Of a DNA stretch of 5,119 bases, positions 1 through 5,049 are shown piece by piece. Under the pieces are notes generated by a model. It was not told where the DNA came from and did not search any database. It worked only from the letters and a program-made list of their open reading frames with translations. The translations under genes and the position numbers were made by a program. The DNA is from Campylobacterales bacterium. GTDB taxonomy: Bacteria > Campylobacterota > Campylobacteria > Campylobacterales > QNZT01. The stretch is from assembly GCA_027056215.1 (NCBI GenBank), contig JALULO010000293.1:1-5119 (forward strand), read 5' to 3'. Position 1 is the first letter of the stretch, and each line of letters opens with the position of its first letter.

Positions 1-713
1 ATGATTTTAAAAAGAGACTTGATGATGAGTTTGATTTTATGGTAACACCTCTCGTCTTTGATCTGAAGCTCTCACTTGAAACAAAAGGATATGCCATCGA
101 AGCAGTTTACGGTTCACCACAAGCAGATCTCTCTACCAATACACTCATGTATGTAAATACTCTCTTTCCAAGTGCCTCTAAAGATCAAAAAACAAAAGGT
201 GGTATCATCATCGTTAAAGTTAAAAAAACAAGTGATGAACATAACACTTTACGTTTAAAAGCAAGCTATAAAGATCGTGATAACAAAGAGCATGAAGTAA
301 CTAAAAGTGCTCATTTTAAAGATGGGTTTTATTATGAAAACAGCGGTATACAAAAGGGAGTTCTCTTAAGCAAATACGTCACACTGATGCAAAACTGGTT
401 ACTCGACACGCGTCAAAGTTGTCATGATAAAACAGACTCGGATAAAGTCATACCACTGTTACAACGTTGTATGCTCTACCCACCACAAAGACCGCAATAT
501 CTCAAAATCAAAACATGGGAACGACGATCTTGTCCATTAACAGTTATGCAAGGATATCAAAATATCTTTATCCTCTTTGCACGCAAATTTCAAGATGAGA
601 TGAAAGTTCTCAAAGATAGTAGTTTACAAAAAGAACTAGATGTGTTAAAAACACTTTCAAAACAAAAATATCAACCATCACAAAGCCATGATGACTGGCA
701 AACGGAGCGTTAA
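1..713 (+). CDS. VWA domain-containing protein, YfbK-like (C-terminal part, 5' end outside window)
   Basis: The reading frame is open from base 3 to the TAA at 711-713, giving 236 visible residues. An internal ATG at 39 is not the start, because the 12 codons before it (reading DFKKRLDDEFDF) continue the conserved block. From memory of the family, the block DDEFDFMVTPLVFDL followed by EAVYGSP, a TLFPS segment and a GGIIIVKVKK strand matches the region downstream of the VWA domain in bacterial 'Ca-activated chloride channel' / YfbK-type proteins. The later WERRSCPL...F..KFQDEM block (about residues 172-200 of the visible part) is also typical of this group. The MIDAS metal-binding motif of the VWA domain itself would lie upstream of the window and cannot be checked. 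These proteins are usually envelope-associated and their biochemical role is poorly known. The last residues (after about 205) are polar and look disordered. The gene is directly followed by a small membrane-protein gene. Confidence 0.75.
   Translation, partial: DFKKRLDDEFDFMVTPLVFDLKLSLETKGYAIEAVYGSPQADLSTNTLMYVNTLFPSASKDQKTKGGIIIVKVKKTSDEHNTLRLKASYKDRDNKEHEVTKSAHFKDGFYYENSGIQKGVLLSKYVTLMQNWLLDTRQSCHDKTDSDKVIPLLQRCMLYPPQRPQYLKIKTWERRSCPLTVMQGYQNIFILFARKFQDEMKVLKDSSLQKELDVLKTLSKQKYQPSQSHDDWQTER
704..707 (+). promoter_or_regulatory. Ribosome-binding site of the small membrane protein
   Basis: GGAG lies 6 nt upstream of the ATG at 714, inside the last codons of the VWA gene. It supports the ATG that abuts the upstream TAA and points to translational coupling. 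Confidence 0.6.
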
Positions 714-1037
714 ATGAGACTTTATATCTTTTTAGCATTGATCCTTACAGTACTGCTGCTGATACTTTATATAAAATTTAAAAAGGGTGAAAAAGGGCAA
801 AACTTATTACATTTTTTAAGTGCGATAGCGGTTGCGATGTTTTTTACCTATATCAGCAAAACTATCATTGTTCATAAGCCTATTTTTATCGTACATCTTG
901 CACTTTTACTGCTTAGCTGGGGAAGTGTTTTTTATTATGTTATCAAAGAAAAATTGATTTTATGGTTTTTGTTAGCACCTTTGGCAACAACGCTTTTTTT
1001 CTTTATAGAAGCACTCTTTTTTAGAGAACATGGATAA
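714..1037 (+). CDS. Small four-helix integral membrane protein, unknown function
   Basis: This 107-residue protein is almost entirely hydrophobic. Likely membrane helices are at about residues 3-20, 31-48, 56-77 and 81-103, with a lysine-rich loop (K21, K23, K24, K27) between the first two. By the positive-inside rule that loop is probably cytoplasmic, which would place both termini outside; this topology is inference. Its ATG follows the TAA of the VWA gene with no gap, and a GGAG ribosome-binding site (704-707, 6-nt spacing) lies inside the end of that gene, so translation is probably coupled. The tight coupling suggests the product works with the VWA protein, perhaps as a membrane partner. 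I do not recognise a named family and there are no catalytic motifs. An intrinsic terminator follows 18 bases after the stop codon. Confidence 0.75.
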   Translation: MRLYIFLALILTVLLLILYIKFKKGEKGQNLLHFLSAIAVAMFFTYISKTIIVHKPIFIVHLALLLLSWGSVFYYVIKEKLILWFLLAPLATTLFFFIEALFFREHG

Positions 1038-1052
1038 AAGGGTCTAAGATGT

Positions 1053-1110
1053 GTTACTTTTTGATAAAAAAGTCATTTTTTTTTAGAAAAAGTTACTTTA
1101 TTTTTAGAAA
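1053..1110 (+). repeat. Pair of interleaved short direct repeats
   Basis: GTTACTTT occurs at 1053-1060 and 1092-1099 (39-bp period). TTTTTAGAAA occurs at 1080-1089 and 1101-1110 (21-bp period, two helical turns). They lie between the terminator and the promoter of the lipoprotein gene. They could be regulator half-sites or a local duplication; in such AT-rich DNA, chance is also possible. Confidence 0.3.
1056..1084 (+). terminator. Weak AT-rich intrinsic terminator
   Basis: ACTTTTT (1056-1062) and AAAAAGT (1067-1073) form a perfect 7-bp stem around a GATA loop. Two bases later comes a run of nine Ts (1076-1084). The stem has only one G-C pair, so termination may be partial, but the position just after the VWA/membrane-protein operon and the long T tract fit a Rho-independent terminator. 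Confidence 0.5.
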
Positions 1111-1123
1111 TAATCAAATTTTT

Positions 1124-1143
1124 GCCAAAGTTGGCGATATACT
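1124..1143 (+). promoter_or_regulatory. Promoter of the lipoprotein gene with overlapping palindromic operator candidate
   Basis: A -10-like TATACT lies at 1138-1143, 34 bases before the ATG at 1178, with no recognisable -35 (common in Campylobacterota). Immediately upstream, GCCAA (1124-1128) and TTGGC (1131-1135) form a perfect 12-bp palindrome with a 2-nt centre, placed where a -35/-10 spacer would be. A 2-nt loop is too small for a good RNA hairpin, so a protein-binding site for a repressor is the more natural reading. The repressor reading is inference. Confidence 0.4.
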
Positions 1144-1177
1144 AAATAGAAAAACAATATTGTAAGTGGGATAAATC

Positions 1178-1735
1178 ATGTATAAATATATAATCGTATT
1201 AATCAGTATGATAGCTTTTATAGGCTGTGGCGGTGCAGGTGCCGGCGATGTAGTTAAAAAAGATAAATACACCAATAAAGGCAACTATGCCCTTTGGGAA
1301 TATCTTGTACCTGCCAAAACGAGTACTAACAATTATATCAAAACAACAGGTGATACAGTACAAAAGTATCAAACTAAATATATCAAAAAGGACAATAGTA
1401 TTATTGAAGCATCTACAGATGTACCAAATGAACAAACTATTTATACAAAAAATGCAAATAGTATCACAGTTTCATTTTCAAAAGATTCACAGCCAAATGG
1501 ACATTATGATTTACATACTTTAGTCGATATAGGTAATATGGTAACGATAAAAACATCTAACTGTATTTTAAAAAAGCATTATGACTCTTTTGCATTTCAA
1601 GGGCAAACATACTCAGATGTGATCGCTATAGAGTGTGGCAATACACCAGGATACTACCAAAAAGGTATCGGTGAAATCGGTCAAGAGCAATCTTTGAATA
1701 CAACAGGAAGAGTAGTACAATTTTTATCGAACTAA
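1178..1735 (+). CDS. Predicted lipoprotein, unknown function
   Basis: The 185-residue product begins with a short basic tip (K3), a hydrophobic stretch (residues 4-15) and FIGC with Cys17 as a likely lipidation site, so it is probably processed by signal peptidase II. A flexible Gly/Ala stretch (GGAGAG) follows the cysteine. The mature part is polar, rich in Thr, Asn, Tyr and Lys, and looks mainly beta-stranded. Two further cysteines, C129 and C153, could form a disulfide in the periplasm. The end, with GYYQKGIGEIG near residues 158-168, resembles the final strands seen in several uncharacterised lipoproteins that read 'YYAKGVGEI', a loose similarity only. The start is set by the signal peptide and a modest GTGGGA ribosome-binding site (1166-1171). 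The next gene starts 29 bases downstream, so the two are probably cotranscribed. No enzyme motif is visible. Confidence 0.75.
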   Translation: MYKYIIVLISMIAFIGCGGAGAGDVVKKDKYTNKGNYALWEYLVPAKTSTNNYIKTTGDTVQKYQTKYIKKDNSIIEASTDVPNEQTIYTKNANSITVSFSKDSQPNGHYDLHTLVDIGNMVTIKTSNCILKKHYDSFAFQGQTYSDVIAIECGNTPGYYQKGIGEIGQEQSLNTTGRVVQFLSN

Positions 1736-1750
1736 TATGCCATAAATTAT

Positions 1751-1756
1751 AAAAGG
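1751..1756 (+). promoter_or_regulatory. Ribosome-binding site of the HPt-like gene
   Basis: AAAAGG lies 8 nt before the ATG at 1765 and supports that start. The 29-nt gap from the lipoprotein stop codon contains no convincing separate promoter or terminator. Confidence 0.55.
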
Positions 1757-1764
1757 TATATTCT

Positions 1765-2070
1765 ATGACAACTGACTTAGATGAAAATATTTTGGAAGAT
1801 TTTCTGATTTATGCACAAGTAACACTTGCCAATCTGGATGATGCTATTTGTACCGATAATATGAAAGGTATCACCAAATTTTCACAAGAACTCTATCTAA
1901 AAGCAGATACTTTACAAGTAAATCCAATCGCTCTTATCGCAAAAGAGATTGCTTTGCGTGCATCTTTAAAAAGAGATGCAGATTATACAGCTCTTTTTGA
2001 TGCGTTAAGAGAGAGTCTTCTTGTATTAGAAGAGAGATTTACTTTAGCAGAGGAGATGCTTACCTGCTAG
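1765..2070 (+). CDS. Small all-helical protein, degenerate HPt-like, unknown function
   Basis: This acidic 101-residue protein has no signal peptide and is predicted to be helical throughout, so it is probably cytoplasmic. Its helix pattern can be laid over histidine phosphotransfer (HPt) domains: the segment LYLKADTLQVNPIALIAKEI (residues 43-62) resembles the HPt core 'HtLKGsA..lGa..La.lA.el', followed by a helix around LFDALRESLLVLEERF (77-92). At the position of the phospho-accepting histidine there is Leu43, and the whole protein contains no histidine, so it could not be a phosphotransferase of that type. It may be a decayed or structural HPt fold, or simply an unrelated helical bundle. 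It follows the lipoprotein gene by 29 bases. Its 3' end overlaps the end of the convergent flavoprotein gene by 27 bp. The HPt similarity is judged by eye and is tentative. Confidence 0.7.
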   Translation: MTTDLDENILEDFLIYAQVTLANLDDAICTDNMKGITKFSQELYLKADTLQVNPIALIAKEIALRASLKRDADYTALFDALRESLLVLEERFTLAEEMLTC

Positions 2071-3258
2071 ATAACCACTAGCCCATGCAAAATGGAGGTT
2101 ATACCCTCCTCTGTCGCCATCTATATCAAGTATTTCACCAGTAAAATAGAGACCGCTTTGGCGCTTTGACATAAATGTTTTGCAATCAACTTCACTACAA
2201 TCAACACCACCAGCCATCACTTCAGCACCTTTTGCTCCTCTTGTATCTACGATAGGAATTGATAAATTTTTGATTATATATGCCAATGTATGTAACTGTT
2301 TGGTATGTAAATTTTGTGCATTTAAGAGATTGGTTTTTGCTAGTATCATAATAATCAATTTTTGATGTAAGATACCATTTAACCACAAAGTTGGAGATTT
2401 ATGACTAAACTTTTGATTCTTTTTTTGTAATAACTTTTTTAGTGCTTGTAAAGAGATATCCGGTAACAAATCAATCATAATCTCAGTTTGCTTGTGTTGC
2501 AATACCCCTTTTGCAATGCTTCTACTGATATCAAGTATTGCCAATCCTGAGAGACCATAATCTGTAAATAACAAATCGCCCCTTATCTCTTGTTCTATCT
2601 GTTTATCCACCAAAGCACGAAGAGATGCATCTATCTTAACCCCACTAACTTTTTTAAGTAAGGAATCATCACTGACCAACTGAACAAGAGAAGGAAACCT
2701 TGGATATATACGATGTCCAAAATGTTGTGCAAAACTATAACCATCTTCACTACTGCCAAGAGAAGGCATCGCCATAGAACCTGTTGCGATAACAACTTTA
2801 TCAAATGAGAACTCTTTTTGCTCACTCTGTATAAAGAACTTATCACTTTTTTTATGCACACTACGAACTGTCACTTCTGTCATGATCGTAACACCATTTG
2901 CACGTAAAGCATCTTCTAAAAAAACAACCACACTAGCAGATTGAAGAGACATAGGGAACATCCTACCATCCTCAATGGCAATCAAATCCAATCCTAAATC
3001 TGCAAAGAATTTTCTTACTTCATGTTTCCCAAACTGTTTTAGTGCATATTGTACAGTTGAGAGATGATGTCCATGATAATTTTTTTCACTGACATCTTCG
3101 TTGGTGATATTGCATCGACCATTACCTGTTGCAAGTATCTTTCTACCAATTTTTTTATTTTTTTCTATCAAAGTGACATCACAACCAGAACCTGATGCGA
3201 TCAATGCACACACCATACCCGACGCTCCACCACCGATAATCGCAATCTTCTTTTTCAT
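2044..3258 (-). CDS. HI0933/YhiN/YtfP-family FAD-dependent flavoprotein
   Basis: The 404-residue protein has the full family architecture at the usual length. An N-terminal Rossmann FAD site carries IIGGGASG (7-14) with Glu32 ending the second strand to bind the ribose. The family signature GRKILATGNGRCNITN is at 38-53, a second dinucleotide-fold motif VVIATGSMAMPSLG at 155-168, an inserted domain with RGDLLFTDYGLSGLAILDIS at 226-245, and the C-terminal FAD-closing block GEILDIDGDRGGYNLHFAWASG at 374-395. Family structures show FAD binding. E. coli YhiN has been reported as a 23S rRNA dihydrouridine synthase (RdsA); I recall this but cannot verify it here or extend it with certainty to this protein. 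The frame is open upstream to 3402, but the ATG at 3258 is chosen because the Rossmann strand begins right there and the extra 48 codons would run into the divergent gene. No Shine-Dalgarno precedes it. Confidence 0.93.
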   Translation of the reverse strand: MKKKIAIIGGGASGMVCALIASGSGCDVTLIEKNKKIGRKILATGNGRCNITNEDVSEKNYHGHHLSTVQYALKQFGKHEVRKFFADLGLDLIAIEDGRMFPMSLQSASVVVFLEDALRANGVTIMTEVTVRSVHKKSDKFFIQSEQKEFSFDKVVIATGSMAMPSLGSSEDGYSFAQHFGHRIYPRFPSLVQLVSDDSLLKKVSGVKIDASLRALVDKQIEQEIRGDLLFTDYGLSGLAILDISRSIAKGVLQHKQTEIMIDLLPDISLQALKKLLQKKNQKFSHKSPTLWLNGILHQKLIIMILAKTNLLNAQNLHTKQLHTLAYIIKNLSIPIVDTRGAKGAEVMAGGVDCSEVDCKTFMSKRQSGLYFTGEILDIDGDRGGYNLHFAWASGYLAGKHLLC

Positions 3259-3264
3259 GAGAGG

Positions 3265-3273
3265 ATTGTAGCA
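3265..3273 (-). promoter_or_regulatory. Extended -10 promoter of the flavoprotein gene, possibly giving a leaderless mRNA
   Basis: On the minus strand TGC-TACAAT forms an extended -10 element (TGN plus TACAAT, the hexamer at 3265-3270). Only six bases (CCTCTC) separate it from the ATG at 3258, so transcription would start at or next to the start codon. There is no purine-rich ribosome-binding site in front of the ATG, consistent with leaderless translation. No clear -35 is seen. Confidence 0.5.
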
Positions 3274-3313
3274 TACATATAACGTGAAGGAGATGAAGAA
3301 ACAATAGTATAAA

Positions 3314-3358
3314 ATATTTATTAAATATGAAGTATAATGAGAAATCTTTACTAAAGGA
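3314..3358 (+). promoter_or_regulatory. Promoter, palindrome and RBS of the outer membrane protein gene
   Basis: A consensus -10 TATAAT lies at 3333-3338, about 26 bases before the start codon. Just upstream, ATATTTA (3314-3320) and TAAATAT (3322-3328) form a perfect inverted repeat around one base, covering the spacer of the promoter. It could be an operator, but AT-only palindromes are common in this DNA. A strong AAAGGA ribosome-binding site at 3353-3358 sits 6 nt from the TTG at 3365 and decides that non-ATG start. Confidence 0.6.
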
Positions 3359-3364
3359 ATTCTA

Positions 3365-4093
3365 TTGAAATATAAATTATTAACAGCTGCACTTCTAACC
3401 ACCTCACTTGCTCAGGCAGATTTTATTGGAGGAGAAATCAGTGTAGGCTACATAAATGAACAACCTTCAGGAACTTTTTCCTATAAAGGAACACAGGGGG
3501 ATGTAGAAAATACATTTGGTTGGAAAAGTGAAAACGCTATCATGGCAAAAGCATATCTGGAACATCCTCTACCAGTACTTCCAAATATACGCCTCACATA
3601 TACAAATCTTTCGCATTCAGGGACAGGTGAAGTTGCAGCATTTACCTATGGTGATAAAACATATAGCGGTACTATTACAACTGATTTTGACACAGATATC
3701 ATAGATGGAACACTCTATTATGAAATACTTGACAACTGGGTCAATCTTGATTTAGGTATCAATGCAAAGTATATCAATGGTACTGCCACCGTTAACAATA
3801 CACTTATCGGTAAAACAAATGCTGATATTTCCGTTGTTATCCCCACACTCTATGCAAAAGCGAGATTTGATCTACCTGCAACAAATATCAGCTTCCAGGC
3901 TGAAGGAGATGCCATCAGCTATAGTGGCAATACACTGTATGATCTCTATTTAAGTGCAAGATATACATTTATTGCTGGTCTGGGTATTGAAGCAGGCGTA
4001 AAAAGAACAAAATTTAAACTTGATGATATAGATAATGTTACAGCTAATGTAGATTTTACAGGATTGTATGTTTCCGCTGTCTGGGACTTTTAG
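3365..4093 (+). CDS. TIGR04219-like outer membrane beta-barrel protein
   Basis: The start codon is TTG (3365-3367), supported by the AAAGGA site upstream and by the signal peptide that begins there. The 242-residue product has a Sec signal peptide (KYK, then LLTAALLTTSLA) with likely cleavage after AQA at residue 18. The mature part reads as amphipathic beta strands and ends in a terminal phenylalanine (AVWDF), the usual recognition signal for outer membrane insertion by the BAM complex. The text GGEISVGY, PSGTFSYKG, LEHPLPVLPNIRLTYTNLSHSG and LYYEILDNWVNLDLGINAKY matches what I recall of the TIGR04219 outer membrane protein family. The size suggests a small barrel of about 8-10 strands. The function of the family is not established. 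It has its own promoter, divergent from the flavoprotein gene, and ends at a strong hairpin, so it is a single-gene unit. Confidence 0.88.
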   Translation: MKYKLLTAALLTTSLAQADFIGGEISVGYINEQPSGTFSYKGTQGDVENTFGWKSENAIMAKAYLEHPLPVLPNIRLTYTNLSHSGTGEVAAFTYGDKTYSGTITTDFDTDIIDGTLYYEILDNWVNLDLGINAKYINGTATVNNTLIGKTNADISVVIPTLYAKARFDLPATNISFQAEGDAISYSGNTLYDLYLSARYTFIAGLGIEAGVKRTKFKLDDIDNVTANVDFTGLYVSAVWDF

Positions 4094-4094
4094 C

Positions 4095-4136
4095 CGTAAA
4101 ACACTTATTATCCGATGTGGTAATAAGTGTTTTACG
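4095..4136. terminator. Symmetrical bidirectional intrinsic terminator
   Basis: A perfect 16-bp inverted repeat pairs 4095-4110 with 4121-4136 around a 10-base loop. The core stem is CACTTATTA / TAATAAGTG, flanked by AAAA (4098-4101) on the left and TTTT (4130-4133) on the right, so each strand has a short U tract following its stem. It begins 2 bases after the outer membrane protein stop codon and ends 9 bases from the stop codon of the convergent coiled-coil gene. It probably ends both transcripts. Confidence 0.85.
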
Positions 4137-4145
4137 ATACATAAC

Positions 4146-4913
4146 TTAGCGTATGATACCACCCTTTTTAAGATTTTCCATAAATTCTTTTGCAACTTTT
4201 TCATTTTCGATATAAACACCGTAAGTATTATAAAACTCTTCGGCTAATTTATCAGATAACATTTTATATTCATACATTTTATTTCGATTTTCCTGAGCTT
4301 TGATCGTGACATTGTGATCATAATCCATCTCTTTTTGATTTATTTTTGGAATACTCGAAAGTAATTCTTTGACTTCATCAAACTGTTGATTTTGTTTGAG
4401 AAATGATTCATATGAATGCCTATAATCGATATATGTTCCAAGTATTTCAAGCTTTTTATCTTTATCTACAATTTTTGGTTTTCTGTTTTTAAACATTTCA
4501 TCCTCTGTTAAAGGAACTGCAAATTTAAATAAAAACTCACTTTTTAACTTACTCAATTTTTTTGAAACATTCATCAATCTTGTCGTGATTTGATTCTCTT
4601 TATTTTCTAAAGAGCTATAAAACTCTTTTTTACGTCTTTGCGCTCGTATATATGCATAGTTATTATCATTTCCAAGTCCAAGATTTTGCATAGCTTTGTT
4701 TTTTCGATAAAACTCATGAACTAGTTTTTCTTTGTGTTCCTGCCAACTTTGCAATTTATTTTCGAGAAGTTGATACTCTTTTGTCAATATTTTTGCTTCA
4801 CGTACCATCTGCATACGCAATAGGATATCATTTTCAGCAGATGTATTTTGATCATAGGAAAAAGCAAAAGTGCTCAAATAGAATAAAGTCACAAAAAACC
4901 AAAAAAATCGCAT
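4146..4913 (-). CDS. Secreted coiled-coil protein, unknown function
   Basis: From the ATG at 4913 the product has 255 residues and opens with a signal peptide: Arg2, an aromatic-rich hydrophobic core (residues 3-18) and a likely signal peptidase I site after AFS (residue 19). There is no lipobox and no cysteine at all, so a soluble periplasmic protein is the likeliest outcome. The mature chain is rich in Lys, Glu, Gln and Asn and strongly helical, with probable coiled-coil stretches around residues 38-66 and 98-126 and a further helical part near 205-250. An ATG 12 codons upstream (4949) is in frame but would push the signal sequence inside and has no ribosome-binding site. The chosen ATG has AAGGAA (4924-4929) 10 nt upstream, a rather long spacing. 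I do not recognise the family. Its convergent neighbour shares a terminator but need not be related in function. Confidence 0.75.
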   Translation of the reverse strand: MRFFWFFVTLFYLSTFAFSYDQNTSAENDILLRMQMVREAKILTKEYQLLENKLQSWQEHKEKLVHEFYRKNKAMQNLGLGNDNNYAYIRAQRRKKEFYSSLENKENQITTRLMNVSKKLSKLKSEFLFKFAVPLTEDEMFKNRKPKIVDKDKKLEILGTYIDYRHSYESFLKQNQQFDEVKELLSSIPKINQKEMDYDHNVTIKAQENRNKMYEYKMLSDKLAEEFYNTYGVYIENEKVAKEFMENLKKGGIIR

Positions 4914-4950
4914 ATGAATATTATTCCTTAAAAGTAAAGTATCTTGCATA

Positions 4951-4976
4951 ATTATATTATAGAATTAAATATTATA
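4951..4976 (-). promoter_or_regulatory. Overlapping -10 boxes of the coiled-coil protein gene
   Basis: Three TATAAT hexamers are readable on the minus strand, at 4951-4956, 4956-4961 and 4971-4976. Each is close to an A/T-only context, so which one is used is unclear. The rightmost would give a leader of about 50 nt to the ATG at 4913. No -35 hexamer is recognisable upstream of any of them. Confidence 0.45.
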
Positions 4977-4982
4977 TAGTTA

Positions 4983-5003
4983 TTAGATTAAAGTTAGATT
5001 AAA
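4983..5003 (-). repeat. 11-bp-period tandem direct repeat, possible regulator binding site
   Basis: On the minus strand TTTAATCTAA occurs twice, at 5003-4994 and 4992-4983, separated by one base, giving an exact 11-bp period. It lies next to or over the -35 position of the candidate promoters of the coiled-coil gene. OmpR/PhoB-type response regulators typically bind head-to-tail half-sites at this spacing beside or over -35. Assigning such a regulator here is inference. Confidence 0.4.
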
Positions 5004-5016
5004 ATTCGTAGGAGAG

Positions 5017-5043
5017 AAGAGAAGAAGAGTATCTTCTTCTCTT
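5017..5043 (-). terminator. Hairpin terminator of the partial gene at the right edge
   Basis: AAGAGAAGAAGA (5017-5028) and TCTTCTTCTCTT (5032-5043) form a perfect 12-bp stem with a 3-base loop. It lies 6 bases past the stop codon of the minus-strand partial gene. On that strand the descending arm and following bases are all pyrimidine (T/C) for more than ten positions, though there is no pure T run, so termination efficiency is uncertain. No T run follows on the plus strand either. Confidence 0.6.
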
Positions 5044-5049
5044 TATATA

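Noticed and set aside
1..45. ATG at base 1 followed by a short open frame of 14 codons
   Set aside because: It is out of frame with the clearly conserved VWA-protein reading frame that runs from base 3, and it ends at a TAA after 14 codons.
39..713. Treating the ATG at 39 as the start of a complete gene
   Set aside because: The frame is open to the window edge and the residues before this Met (LDDEFDF) belong to the conserved block, so the gene is truncated by the window.
1038..1177. Possible small RNA or riboswitch in the 140-bp gap
   Set aside because: Apart from the weak terminator, short repeats and promoter there is no GC-containing extended structure or recognisable riboswitch core.
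1199..1435. Minus-strand open frame of 78 codons inside the lipoprotein gene
   Set aside because: It is fully inside a gene with a clear lipoprotein signal, has no RBS and shows no family resemblance; it is a shadow frame.
1748..1753. TATAAA as a separate promoter for the HPt-like gene
   Set aside because: Transcription from it would start after the ribosome-binding site at 1751-1756, so it would make an mRNA without that site; cotranscription is simpler.
2180..2365. Plus-strand open frame antisense to the flavoprotein
   Set aside because: It is embedded in a strongly conserved coding region, without an RBS or promoter.
3259..3402. Longer version of the flavoprotein starting at 3402 on the minus strand
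   Set aside because: The extra 48 residues precede a canonical Rossmann start, have no family counterpart, and would overlap the divergent outer membrane protein gene and its promoter.
3950..4219. Minus-strand open frame of 89 codons across the shared terminator
   Set aside because: It runs through the bidirectional hairpin and through two better supported genes; it is a shadow frame.
4914..4949. Longer version of the coiled-coil protein starting at 4949 on the minus strand
   Set aside because: It lacks a ribosome-binding site and places polar residues before the signal peptide. The ATG at 4913 has an RBS and a proper signal sequence.
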